Origin: Flammula alnicola
Taxonomy: Eukaryota > Basidiomycota > Agaricomycetes > Agaricales > Strophariaceae
NCBI GenBank assembly: GCA_015499995.1
Contig: JADNRV010000309.1
Coordinates: forward strand, 1-56,900
Reading direction: 5' to 3'
Length of the DNA stretch: 56,900 bases
Each line of letters begins with the position of its first letter. Within the stretch, counting starts at the first letter, position 1. The notes under the pieces are model-generated. The model was not told where the DNA came from and did not search any database. It saw only the letters and a list, made by a program, of their open reading frames with translations. Below, one piece after another: positions 1 to 9,480 of the stretch. A program made the position numbers and the translations under genes.

Positions 1-431
1 TAGATCAATTGGTAATGGGAAACATTTCTCTGCTACATCTTTGCTACAACATTAAGCTGAGAACCTGTATCAATAATTGCTGTTAGAACATTTTACCATG
101 TCGGATTTTAACTTGATCAGAACTTCATCATTCTTTTGAATCTTTGATCCGTCACGGCTATATTTGCCTAAGTCAGTTGCAATTTCATTTACAGATAATT
201 TAGTCACATTCTTTGACTTGATTACTTCTTGAAGCGTAGAGGAAAGTTCTCGGGAGGATCCTAATATTTTTCGTAATGGTAGTGCAATTTCAGTATCAAG
301 AATTTCTTGAACTATTGCCTTCGTATCTACCTGTGCAGATAATTCTGATTGTCGAGGGCCTCCTTTAGGTTTGTCTGAATTTTCCTTATTTTCTGTTGCT
401 TGATTCTCTTGATTTCGCTTATGGAAAGACT
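1..431 (-). pseudogene. start of pol with retroviral-type aspartic protease, frame-broken
   Basis: Directly after the gag stop, a different frame reads a hydrophilic linker (GGPRQSELSAQVD) and then EILDTEIALPLRKILGSSRE, a helical segment known just ahead of the protease in agaricomycete gypsy elements. The protease core AIIDTGSQLNVV lies near 60-95 in yet another frame. A further shift is needed to read the following KDVAEKCFPLPIDL. So at least two internal frame breaks sit within about 100 bp, besides the gag/pol change of frame. The gag/pol shift might be programmed in a live element; the later ones look like decay. The protein continues beyond the left edge. Confidence 0.7.
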
Positions 432-2585
432 CTATATCTTTTGTAGTCGGTGTGGTTTAGCTGGTTTAGCTGCTAGTTCATGCCTAGATATATCTTCAGG
501 AAAGCAAACTTTGCGGACATCAATAGGAATAGGATCAGGGGGTAAGGGTAATTCTTTAATGGAGGATGGGATAGGATTAGGTTTCGAAGAAGGTTTCGGA
601 AATGGTTTCGGAACTGAATTTGGAGGCTTATTTGTAGATTCGGTAATGGGATTTCCTGATGATCGTCCACGCCTAGGTGGGGGCCATACTCCTTCAAATG
701 AGGGTTTCGAAGGGACTTTAGATACCTCTTTTCGTGCTTGTGTAGTTCGCTTATTGGATCTTTCAGCAGGATACACAAAAGGTATTTCTTCCAAGTCACT
801 ATCTGAGTCAATGTCCATGGCTGCATAAATAGGTTTGGATGGTGTAACAGTCTGATTCACATAGTTCCAACCTGATTCATTATCCTCAACTTCTGATTCT
901 ACGTCTGAGTCTTCATCTTCAGTGCTAGAGAGATCATTGTAAAATTGAGCAACATCTCTACTTTCAACAGTGACAAAATTCATTCGAGGCATCATAGCTC
1001 GCATACGTTGAACAGTTTCAACAAGACTTTCAGTCTTTCTGCGATATAAAGGTTGTCCATTATTCATAAAGAATTTTCGAGTATTAGGATCATACTGGAC
1101 AATTCCTGTGTGGACTAATTCTGCCATTTTTGGACATTCACCTAACATATGATTTGGATCAAAGCATCCAAAACATCTGTATTCGATAGGTTTTTCCATT
1201 TGGGGTTGTGGAGCATTTCGATACATTGGTTGAGATGGATTGGGATTTCCGAGGGGAATATTATTTGGGAAGGTTGTAGTAGGCCGTGGATTGGACATTT
1301 CTCGTGTGACAACATAAGAGGTGGGTTTAAAATTCGAAATAGGCTCTTGGTATGGAACTCGACGAATACATTTCTCAGCAATGCCAGTTGTGTCCAGTTG
1401 CATTACTTTATAATATATCTGACCATATTTTGGATCATCAAGAGACATAGTGTTAAGTTGTTGAATCATACCCTCAATTTCTTCAGGAGGAGCATTGATC
1501 TTTCGCATTCGTTCTTCTTCTATTTGGGGCATTCTAAAAGGTTCAGACTTGCGTTTAGATTTCTGCTTCTTCCTTTTGAGGTGCTTTCTATGCTTTCGGT
1601 GGTGATACCTTTCACGATCAGAGTCAGAGTCAGAATCTTCAGAATCAGAACTATAGTCTGAGTCAGTATCTGAATCCTCATAATCTCTAGAGGCTCTGAG
1701 TGTTGGTGCATGTAATAACCGATCTGAGAATTTATCTCTTCGAAAGTGAGAATCTGCGACAGTGCAAACATCTTCAATAGGCCATGGCAATGAATTGTTG
1801 TGAGCTGGGTATCTGGCCCATAGCTTTAATTCTAAAGCTTTCCTGGTTTCTTCTGGTATTCCATACCAGAAATAGCCTTTCTGCTCCCAGTCAGCTAAAT
1901 ATCCTTTTCCTTGGAGAAAACCTGCTTGTGCAGTAAAGTCTCGGTAGTACTTTTTCCATTGGCTAAGGTTATTAAGTGGTTGTCTGCTAGTGCATTCAAC
2001 ATAGGTGGCAAGATCTGATGGAACATAACGAGATTCTTGGCGTTCTGCATCATAGTACTTAAGCAAGTCTGCCTCAAGTAGGGTCCAGTTAGGTAACTTA
2101 AAATGAGCTGAAGACTCAATAAAGTCTTTGACTTTCTCTGAACAGTATTCAAGTACACCTGAGCATTTGTCTGCTTCAATGATTACATGATGTTGATCAA
2201 GGAGGCGATTATAATGCTTAATAAAGCGGTCAATGTCTTTGTATTTGCCTCTAAAGGTCTTGGGAGCTTGTTTAGAACCCCTAATAGGCATGTTGTAAAG
2301 AGGAGAGATATTCATAGAAGATAGAGTAGTCATTGGGTTAGGTGATTGTGTGATTGAGTTGTTGATAGGATTAATTGATTCTGGAAGTAAATAGGATGTT
2401 GTTCCAGAGATGGGAAAGTTTAAAAGGTTGAGTGAACTTTCCAGTTCTAATTCAAGATCAGAGGTGGATGATAGTGATGGTGTTAAAGGATTTGGAGATG
2501 TAGTCAACGAATGTTCTTCGTCAGAGGAAAACACAAATTCTTCAATAGGTAAGTCTCGATAGGATTGTGGATCAGTAGAATTCAT
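432..2585 (-). CDS. retrotransposon Gag polyprotein with CCHC zinc knuckle
   Basis: A 717-residue open frame starting at ATG (2585). The N-terminal 100 residues are acidic and Ser/Pro-rich. The middle (about 110-290) is a helical capsid-like region with YYDAERQESRYVPSDL. Around 330-355 is a very basic Arg/Lys/His stretch. Near residue 470 lies one zinc knuckle, CFGCFDPNHMLGEC, which fits C-x2-C-x4-H-x4-C and should bind packaged RNA. The C-terminus is Pro/Lys-rich and leads into pol. An uninterrupted frame of this size suggests fairly recent insertion, yet the adjoining pol is frame-broken. Gag would form the virus-like particle of the element. Confidence 0.85.
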   Translation of the reverse strand: MNSTDPQSYRDLPIEEFVFSSDEEHSLTTSPNPLTPSLSSTSDLELELESSLNLLNFPISGTTSYLLPESINPINNSITQSPNPMTTLSSMNISPLYNMPIRGSKQAPKTFRGKYKDIDRFIKHYNRLLDQHHVIIEADKCSGVLEYCSEKVKDFIESSAHFKLPNWTLLEADLLKYYDAERQESRYVPSDLATYVECTSRQPLNNLSQWKKYYRDFTAQAGFLQGKGYLADWEQKGYFWYGIPEETRKALELKLWARYPAHNNSLPWPIEDVCTVADSHFRRDKFSDRLLHAPTLRASRDYEDSDTDSDYSSDSEDSDSDSDRERYHHRKHRKHLKRKKQKSKRKSEPFRMPQIEEERMRKINAPPEEIEGMIQQLNTMSLDDPKYGQIYYKVMQLDTTGIAEKCIRRVPYQEPISNFKPTSYVVTREMSNPRPTTTFPNNIPLGNPNPSQPMYRNAPQPQMEKPIEYRCFGCFDPNHMLGECPKMAELVHTGIVQYDPNTRKFFMNNGQPLYRRKTESLVETVQRMRAMMPRMNFVTVESRDVAQFYNDLSSTEDEDSDVESEVEDNESGWNYVNQTVTPSKPIYAAMDIDSDSDLEEIPFVYPAERSNKRTTQARKEVSKVPSKPSFEGVWPPPRRGRSSGNPITESTNKPPNSVPKPFPKPSSKPNPIPSSIKELPLPPDPIPIDVRKVCFPEDISRHELAAKPAKPHRLQKI

Positions 2586-2620
2586 ATACTACTGAGATGC
2601 TGCAAATGGAACCTAATTTC

Positions 2621-2637
2621 CCTCGCGGTGGGCTCCA
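2621..2637 (-). other. candidate tRNA primer-binding site of the retrotransposon
   Basis: Four bases inside the LTR edge, the element strand reads TGGAGCCCACCGCGAGG. A TGG start pairs with the CCA end of a tRNA, and the position just inside the 5' LTR is where reverse transcription begins. I could not match it to a particular tRNA. Confidence 0.5.
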
Positions 2638-2879
2638 ATTATGTCAGCGTGAAAAGATGTTCACTTGGGTTTCGCCGGAATGTACTTTATTCGGGCTATT
2701 CCAATTTATTCTAGAAATTAGTTCCAAATGCAAATATCTCAACTTATGTAGTAAATGAGATAAATTAAATTTGACTTGGAGCTTAAGAGGATAGCCTGGT
2801 TGACAGTAAGTTCTTTGTAGTCAAACAAAGAGTTGTAAGATGAAAGATGTAAGATGTAAGAAGTTAATGAAGGAACTTC

Positions 2880-3180
2880 TTATTAGATAGACAGAGAGAC
2901 GTTGAGCGTAGTTAAGTAAGAAGTAAACGATGGAACTTCTTATTAGACAGAGAGATGTAGAGCGTAGATGTAAGAAGTAAATATGAAGAGACTTCTTAAT
3001 AGACAGAGAGACGTAGAGCGTAGATGTAAGAAGTGAATACGAAGGGACTTCTTAATAGACAGAGAGACGTAGAGCGTAAAGATGTAAGAAGTAAATACGA
3101 AGGGACTTCTTAATAGACAGAGAGACGTAGAGCGTAAAGACGTAAGAAGTAATACGAAGGGACTTCTTAATAGACGATAA
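2880..3180. repeat. tandem array of about 57-bp units inside the LTR
   Basis: The core GACAGAGAGACGTAGAGCGT recurs at about 2889, 2946, 3005, 3060 and 3117, each followed by a GTAAGAAGT...GACTTCTTA stretch. The spacing is 55-59 bp. The ACTTCTTA/TAAGAAGT pairs inside each unit are inverted, so every unit can form a small hairpin. Confidence 0.75.
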
Positions 3181-3559
3181 GATGGAAGAAGTAGCGGTAT
3201 ACTTCTTATAAGTGACGTTAAGTAAATTCGGAAGACGATAAGACTAAAGAAGTAACGATATACTTCTTTGAATTCAATAGACGATAAGTTCAACTCTTAG
3301 TTGAACTTGTATATACAGATAGACTTAGATTCGCGCTAGTCAATTGATAACTTTAAGTGGTAATTGGTATGATGATATTTCAAGGGGAAATGGTCAGTTA
3401 TTTATACTAATTCTATCTAGTGGCTGTGCTAGGACTTTAATGTGCTTTGAATAAGCGCCGAGAGTGTTATTGGTAAGATTATTACTCATCTGCACAGTTA
3501 TGATTATCAAGCGTGCAGCTTTGCACAGTCAAGCTTACCAAGCCCTCAGTTATGCTTAT

Positions 3560-3910
3560 TGAGCGCTTATCAAGCACCTGGTTATGATTACTGAGCGCTT
3601 ATCAAGCACCTGGTTATGATTACTGAGCGCTTATCAAGCACATGGGTATGATTACTGAGCGCTTATCAAGCACATGGGTATGATTACTGAGTGCTTATCA
3701 AGCACATGGGTATGCTTACTGAGCGCTTAGCAACTGCTCATGGGTTACAGTTTCTTGAGCGCTTAGCAACTGCACAGTTGTGATCATTTGAGCGCTTACC
3801 GTTTGTACGGTTACAGTCATCTGAACACTGAGCAACTGCCTGGATACGGACATCGGAGCACTGAGCGACTGCATGGTTACGGTCATCTGAGCACTGAGCG
3901 ATTGCGCAGA
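3560..3910. repeat. tandem array of about 32-bp units inside the LTR
   Basis: Units of the form GAGCGCTTATCAAGCAC followed by TGGGTATGATTACT repeat about five times from 3563 to 3722. They continue as degraded GAGCGCTTAGCAACTGC and GAGCACTGAGCGACTGC variants to about 3905. GAGCGCTT/AAGCGCTC-like palindromic cores recur through the array. Confidence 0.7.
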
Positions 3911-4100
3911 TGTCTCTATGTACACATAGTATTGTTTAGGTAAATGTCCTGTCATGTGATTACAATAATATTTATTATTTTTGCTAAGTGAAGGTGAGCG
4001 GTTTGATTCAGAGTTTCACTCCAAACAAAGTCAGCGCCTGACAACGGTATTTGAATTTATTGTCTTTTCCTATATTTTCTGAGCATAGCTTTGACTTTAG

Positions 4101-5528
4101 GGAGAGTTGGAGCACCGTCGTGTGAAGCGCTTCTATCCGCGTGTGCAAAAGGGAAAGCATGCAAAAGGAATTGCCAAACAGGTTCAACGCGAGCGTCTTC
4201 TGCACACTCTCAACGAGCGCAATAAAGTCCCTCTCAAAAACTCCAAACCTTCAGCTACTAGCAAAGCGAACGAGGTCCTGCCCGCAACTTCACCAGATGC
4301 ACACCATCACATTTCAGAAGAAGTACGGCACAAAGTACCACTGGCACAATGGCTAGGCAAGAACGAAGATGACCCTGCACTCAAGGTTCGATTTATAGAC
4401 CTTTCATTCCTATTAACGATGTACTAACCAAATGGAACACAGGACTTCCTTCCTCGACTTAAGGACCATCTACTCTCGCGTCTCCTGGGTCACGAGTATG
4501 ACGGTGATGAGACGGAGTTTACGCCAGCACAACGCGCAACAGTCATCATCAGCAATAATAACATCTATCGTCACCATGTTATGCGCGTTAATTACACAAC
4601 TTATGACCTTCGACGGGAGCAAGATTCAATCAACCCACGTACCCACCCTGACGTCAAAGTTTTGTCTGGAGAAACTGAGGAGAATAACACAGATCCACAT
4701 CCTTACTGGTATGCGCGTGTCATTGAAATTTTTCACGCCCGCGTCCTCCATGTTGGCCCATTATCTCGCTCATCACAGCCTCAACGAGTGGAATTTCTCT
4801 TCGTTCAGTGGTTTGGCCGTGACTTGGACCACCGAGCTGGCTGGAAGGCTAAGCACTTGCACCGTGTGGGCTTTGTGGCTGAAGATCAAAACCCATTCGG
4901 CTTTTTGGATCCGCTTCAAGTTGTCCGAGGGATTCATTTAATCCCTGCCTACGCCCACGGACGGACCTCAGCCGCCCTTGGTCCATCAAAGATAGCAAGA
5001 CCGTTTGCTCTCACTCAAGAAGATTGGCGGTGCTATTATGTTGCTATGTGTGTCTACTATTTTTTGTGCTGTCAAACAAGTACTTATATCGCTTCATTCA
5101 CTTGAATCTCTAGGTTTGTCGACCGCGATATTCTCATGAGATTCCGAGGCGGTGGAGTAGGTCACAAGTCAACGCGAGAGGCCACCAATTTCTTCAAGAA
5201 CGACCGCAACAAACTCGATGTAGAGCGTCGCGGATTGGCACATCAGACCGGCGAGGATAGCGTGGCAACGGATAATGCTGCCAGAGAATCTGAAGAACAT
5301 GACGCCAATGAAGACGCCGAAATGGATGGTGATGAAGAGGACGACGCACTCCCGGAACAACAAGAACTTGAAGACAGCGACGAGGAAGACGAGGAGATGG
5401 CAGACGTGGAAGACGATGACAAGGAGGAGGAGGAGGAGGAGGAGGATGGCATTGGGGGTGATGACGATGGAGAGGAGAGGGATGGACAGATGGATGAGAG
5501 AGAGGCACTCGGTTATTCAGCGCTATGA
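4101..5528 (+). pseudogene. Plavaka-like (CACTA group) transposase, C-terminal part only
   Basis: Three joined exons keep frame: 4101-4385, 4443-5047 and 5114-5528, with introns of 57 and 66 bp. The first exon follows a TTTAG acceptor and reads GELEHRRVKRFY. The second holds the long conserved block NNNIYRHHVMRVNYTTYDLR, INPRTHPDVKVLS, PYWYARVIEIFHARV and FLDPLQVVRGIHLIPAYAHGR. The third begins FVDRDILMRFRGGGVGHKST and ends in a long Asp/Glu tail (about 5280-5500). I know this block as the tail of transposases of the agaricomycete Plavaka type. The catalytic part upstream is missing: the gypsy LTR begins 136 bp before the first exon. Family assignment is from memory of the motifs, so moderately sure; truncation is plain. 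Confidence 0.65.
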
Positions 5529-6567
5529 ACCTTGTGGCTATCCTCATTGCTTAGTTGGTAGCCTCGCTGACCTGTCCTTCTCGATATATGTTCAATAACT
5601 AGGCCTTTCGTCTCATATATGTCAATCGAAAGAACTTGTATGAATATATGTCAAGAAAAAGAAATTTGACGTTGACACATAGGCAACAATTTATTCTACT
5701 GACCATTTATCCAGAACAAATTTATTCTAGTGCAATGTATGGCCGATGAAATTCTGCTCAAGCCACAAATCAAAGCCCCGTGGATGTATGCCAGATGTAT
5801 CTTCGACAACGAGCATATCTGGCCATATATCGCGACATAAGATATATGTCACGTTACATCCATCAAAACCTCATTTATCGGACGAGCGTTTTTGCTGATG
5901 CGGTAGTCTCAAATCTCTCCTGGTCAAAGCTCTCTGTGCATAGCACAAGGTAGCACCGTCAAGTTGAACTGAATCCTCTTCGACAAATACCGTCGCAGAG
6001 CCAAGCCTCAGGTTTCGTCTTCGACACCCTTTGACTTTTAATCAACTCAATCGTTCCCCGATTCATTATCAGTTAGATTCAAGGGTGCTAATAAGCCTTA
6101 GGGAGAGTGTGTCTCAGTCTGTGGTGGTATTGGCATTGAAGAGAAGGATGGCGGAGGCGCCAGAAGATGGAGTTGTAAGGATGTCATTGCGCTGCTCGGG
6201 AGCAGAGGAACATTAGATGAAAATATAGCGATGGGTTTATCGCGGGGGGAGCAGCGTGGGAATGTCGGGCGAAAGGGCGATTTTTCGATTCTCTTTCTCC
6301 CTATTTCTCCTTCTTTTGCTCTTACAGCACAAGCAGGTTAATTGATACATTTACTCCTTTTACATCGGAACTATCATACAGGACTCGGACATCGGAAGCT
6401 GCCAATTAGGGCACATGCCAATTAGGGCACATGCCAATTAGGGCACAATCATAACGCAACACAAGATCTCCATGGTTCGAATTTCAGGGTTTTACAATTA
6501 CAACATTTCTTTCTTCATTGTATGCACGTCATTTCTGATATTTCTCGCCGTCCAGAACCTTTGGTAT
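5529..6567. other. non-coding stretch downstream of the transposase tail
   Basis: I see no supported gene. The first 320 bp repeat the motif ATATATGTC (about 5614, 5644, 5839) and its relatives, which could be subterminal repeats of the Plavaka-like element. A short three-copy repeat at 6401-6448 is listed separately. Confidence 0.4.
6401..6448. repeat. three direct copies of a 16-bp unit
   Basis: GCCAATTAGGGCACAT occurs three times head to tail; the third copy ends AA instead of AT. It lies about 120 bp beyond the stop of the first small secreted protein gene. Confidence 0.85.
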
Positions 6568-6937
6568 TTAACCACCATCGCAGCTTCCCTCGGCCATCCT
6601 TCCACCGAAAGACTCGAAGCACAAGCTCTAAAGATTTTATGGGAATGAGCTATTGGATGCAAAGTACGCAAACAAGCCGGACTCACGTTGACACAGTCAC
6701 TCTGTGCGATACAGAGCGTGGCTTCACCGCCTTCGCCGAACTAAGGAATGTTTTAAAACACAGACGCGAAACGTGCATGCGTCAGTTAACGACAATGCAC
6801 TCCAGGCCGAAACATACGTTTGCAGAGCAGCAGACTTCACTGCCAGGACAGTCGTTGTCGTTGTTGCACTCTGCCTGCGCGGCCGCGAAACCTGCGGCAC
6901 AGAGCACCATGAGGAGCAATTTGATGTTTATAATCAT
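6568..6937 (-). CDS. small secreted cysteine-rich protein, 77 residues, paralog 1
   Basis: Assembled from three exons on the minus strand: 6937-6818, 6740-6687 and 6627-6568, all joined in phase 0 with GT-AG introns of 77 and 59 bp. The N-terminus MIINIKLLLMVLCAAGFAAA is a signal peptide with likely cleavage after AQA. The mature part has eight cysteines (residues 24, 30, 36, 37, 50, 56, 61, 74), spaced C-x5-C-x5-CC-x12-C-x5-C-x4-C-x12-C, enough for four disulfides. The close paralog at 7869-8220 keeps every cysteine and both intron positions, which strongly supports the model. I do not recognise the family. It is not a hydrophobin, because the C-CC-C-C-CC-C order is absent. Size, secretion and disulfides fit an effector-like or antimicrobial role, but that is inference. 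Confidence 0.85.
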
Positions 6938-6999
6938 CTATCAAGATCGTAGTTAGCGGCATGCAAGTTTTTTCAAGATGGAGAGGAATAGAAACATAC
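6938..6999 (-). other. intron in the 5' UTR of paralog 1
   Basis: On the minus strand, GTATGT at 6999 opens an intron that closes with a GCTAAC branch-like site and GATAG directly before the ATG. The ATG therefore begins an exon. The paralog at 8220 has the same arrangement. Confidence 0.6.
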
Positions 7000-7048
7000 G
7001 ACGAGAGGTCGTTACGATTCTGAAGTTCAAAGAGCTTCACGTCTTCGT

Positions 7049-7056
7049 CTTTTATA
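7049..7056 (-). promoter_or_regulatory. TATA box of paralog 1
   Basis: TATAAAAG on the minus strand, 112 bp before the ATG. The same box and flanks (GGTATAAAAGAC) stand at a comparable distance before paralog 2. Confidence 0.6.
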
Positions 7057-7868
7057 CCAAAAAGCACCGGCTTACATCGGCGTAGGTGTATAACCTTTGA
7101 GAAAAAGAAGAGTCATTTTCACGGCACGTAGAGTCAAGTGAACATAGATTGAAGTATACATACGCACGTACAAACCGTGATTGGTGGACATACTGTCCAA
7201 AGTGAGTGGGGTTCATCCAAAAATACCCGTTTCGGCGATATCTCTAGTACGGCGGACACTCATGGCACTTCTACCCGTGCCGTGAAGCCTTGAGAAATGG
7301 TATTAGCATTAGCGTTGACATGCGCTTTATGTCAGTCGGTGTTTATTGATATTCTCCATAACCTGACTACATAAAAAATTCAGCAAACCGATTGTTTACC
7401 AGGATATACTAATAGATCATAAGCAACTGGATCGCTACACGATGGGTTCACGGGATCTAGGCCAGATATATCGATGCCATGATTGTCGTTGAATCCCGCT
7501 ATAGATGACCGCTGGAATATGCGTGGATCCTCCGCCTATACATATCAACTCCACATCCCTCGTTAACTCCTAATTGCTAAATACTCTGGTTAATGTCAAT
7601 TTTTGAGGAAAGAGAAGCCAAGCGCAAGTTATATTTAGTTTAGACGCCGGTGCGTCCATGTCAATGCTTGCCTTTCACAGTCCTTAATTTTAACGAGCCT
7701 CAAGAATACTTGTGCGCTATACAATCTTACTGAAATTACCATAATATGCACCGCCGAAACACCAATTCAAATTGTAACTTTACATCCTTTACTACATTTA
7801 CAAATTCTTTCATCAATATCTGCATTTTCGGCTTGCCATTTCGCTTCTACAACGGATGAATAAAGCGC
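7057..7868. other. intergenic stretch between the two small secreted protein genes
   Basis: No gene seen. It contains weak partial copies of the sequence found upstream of paralog 2: a CGGCGATATCTC stretch near 7232 and an AAGTTATATTTAG...TTTAGACGCCGG stretch near 7628. These suggest that gene and promoter were duplicated together. Confidence 0.4.
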
Positions 7869-8220
7869 TTAACCGCCATCGCAGCTTCCCTCCGCGTTCC
7901 TTCCATTGAACGACTCGAAGCACAAGCTCTAAAGGGTTTTGCAACATACGAGTGAGTTATTAGATGAAAATTAACCAGGTAATTCAGACACACGTTAACA
8001 CAAGAGCTCTGGGGGATGCAGAGAGTGGCTTGACCGCCTTCGCCGAACTAATTAAGGTGAAACATAAGTCCATGAGCGTATACATACGAAGAGGACGAAC
8101 GTTTGCAGTGCAGCATACTTCGCTGCCAGGGCAATCGTTGTCGTTGTGGCACTGAGCCTGGGCAGCCGCCAGTCCTGCAACGGAGAGCACTACAAGGAAC
8201 AATTTAATGTTTAGAATCAT
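7869..8220 (-). CDS. small secreted cysteine-rich protein, 77 residues, paralog 2
   Basis: Three minus-strand exons: 8220-8101, 8047-7994 and 7928-7869, with introns of 53 and 65 bp. The signal peptide is MILNIKLFLVVLSVAGLAAA. The mature protein starts QAQCHNDNDCPGSEVCC and ends EGSCDGG. The eight cysteines match paralog 1 exactly. The first donor is GTTCGT after the codon for Asn40. A stronger-looking GTATGT lies 13 bp further on, but using it would break the frame, and paralog 1 splices at the same codon. Expression is probably controlled by the TATA box at 8342-8349 and a 5' UTR intron at 8221-8292. Confidence 0.83.
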
Positions 8221-8341
8221 CTGGGCGTCGTCAATATGCTCTGTCAGCTTATTGATATTTCTTTGAGATTGAGAAGAGAGTAGAAAACCTACGATGAGAG
8301 CTCGTTATAATTCTGAGGATCACAGACGTTTGTGCGCCTGT

Positions 8342-8349
8342 CTTTTATA
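8342..8349 (-). promoter_or_regulatory. TATA box of paralog 2
   Basis: TATAAAAG on the minus strand, 122 bp before the ATG at 8220, matching the position of the box before paralog 1. Confidence 0.6.
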
Positions 8350-8639
8350 CCAGAGAGAACCCGTTTAACGCGGCAAAGGCGTAAAGACTTTCAGCACGAA
8401 AGGACAGCTTTCTGTCTGTACTCGGCTAATGGCGGTCTCAGCGTCGTCTTGGCATTCATACATTCAGAATATGTACCCGTTCCGGCGATTTCTTCATTAC
8501 CCTCAGTGAGTGGGTTGTTTCTTCATTCTCGTTGATGGAAACCTCTCTTCCGAAGAGCGACTGAAAACAATGAAGAAAAGGGTTTCTTTCAAGGAATTGA
8601 CTGCCAACACATGCATCTCAATGCTACAGATATCTGACA

Positions 8640-9480
8640 GGAGTTGGTAGTGCAAAGTGAGTAGCGTTTAAATATAGACGCTCATCATCATAGGGCACAC
8701 CATTTAAATACATGTACCGACGTTGAATGTCGAATATAAATATCAATGGAGTTGTTTAACCCATATGCAACCGCGCATGCGGTCTTATGACCAGCTCTAC
8801 CTTCCGATTTTTAAAATCAATAGCGTTTGCGAGTAAGAAACCTCCGTGAAAAAAGCTGGGTGCACGAGTTATATTTGGTCTTATTCATCGGCTGTCGATA
8901 TCTGCGTCCCTTAGTAAGACTATCATTCACTCTGACTATTTACATACAACTCCAACGCCGGAAGGGTAAAGGCTTTTTGACAAAAAAAGGACATTTCTCA
9001 ATTTTGCTCTCTAGTTTAGTAAGGGCATGGCTGAATTGTCTTTATTAATCTAAAAATACATACTTGCTTCGGCGATTTCTCGACTACACTCGCTTCTGTC
9101 CGTAAAATGCCGCTTTCCTCGGTAACATATATTGTTATTCCTCGTTATGTTACTTGACGGCTACCTTTCCGCGAAAAAATGCAAAGCAATCAATGTAATT
9201 AACCCTCAGTAATATGAACGCCATAGGTTCTACCACTGCAGAGCGAGCCTCGATTTAGACGCCGATCAATGTATATAATATTCACACGCCATCGTGGCGC
9301 GTTGAGCGCCCGTGCCACCGTTTGCTGGCTCATAAATACTATCGCTTACGCTATGGATGTACTATGACCGGCTCCATTTTCTGATTTTCAAAATCAATTC
9401 GAGAAAGAAATGGCCGTGAAGGAAGCTGGGCCCGAGTGTGAGCTATATTTGGCTCTATTCACCAGCGGTCATTTGACTTT
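8640..9480. repeat. two degenerate direct copies of an upstream segment
   Basis: The stretch about 8640-8900 and the stretch about 9230-9480 share the same landmarks in the same order: a block with TTTAGACGCCG or a close variant, TATGACCAGCTCTACCTTC versus TATGACCGGCTCCATTTTC, AAAATCAAT, AAGCTGGG, and TATATTTGG. The offset is about 590 bp. Neither copy holds a gene I can support. Confidence 0.55.

Larger units (their letters stand above)
1..3964 (-). mobile_element. Ty3/gypsy-type LTR retrotransposon, 5' portion, cut by window edge
   Basis: Read on the minus strand, the order is 5' LTR (3964 to 2642), a primer-binding-like site, gag (2585 to 432), then the start of pol with an aspartic protease motif running off the left edge. 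LTR then CCHC gag then DTG protease is the standard retrotransposon order. The LTR starts TGTAATCA and ends GACA on the element strand. The second LTR and any target duplication lie outside the window. The protease region has several frame breaks, so this copy looks inactive, although gag is open throughout. Integrase and reverse transcriptase are not in the window, so assignment to Ty3/gypsy rests on the gag and protease style. Confidence 0.85.
2642..3964 (-). repeat. 5' long terminal repeat of the gypsy element (about 1.3 kb)
   Basis: The borders were chosen because the element strand begins TGTAATCA at 3964 and ends CTGACA at 2642, next to the primer site. The partner LTR is outside the window, so the length is inferred. 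The LTR is long and filled with two tandem arrays, described separately. The five bases outside 3964 are ATAAT, which would be the target duplication if confirmed at the other end. Confidence 0.6.

Noticed and set aside
400..828. Glycine-rich 142-residue plus-strand frame
   Set aside because: Antisense shadow of the gag C-terminus.
2880..3910. CRISPR-like direct repeats
   Set aside because: The repeats are contiguous tandem units without unique spacers, lie inside an LTR, and the genome is eukaryotic.
5169..5547. Antisense proline- and serine-rich frames opposite the Plavaka-like tail
   Set aside because: They are shadows of the GAG/GAC-rich acidic tail on the plus strand.
6460..6500. tRNA-like GGTTCGAAT word
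   Set aside because: No acceptor or anticodon stems can be folded around it.
6568..6937. Hydrophobin identity for the small secreted proteins
   Set aside because: Eight cysteines are present, but the order is C-C-CC-C-C-C-C and not the hydrophobin C-CC-C-C-CC-C.
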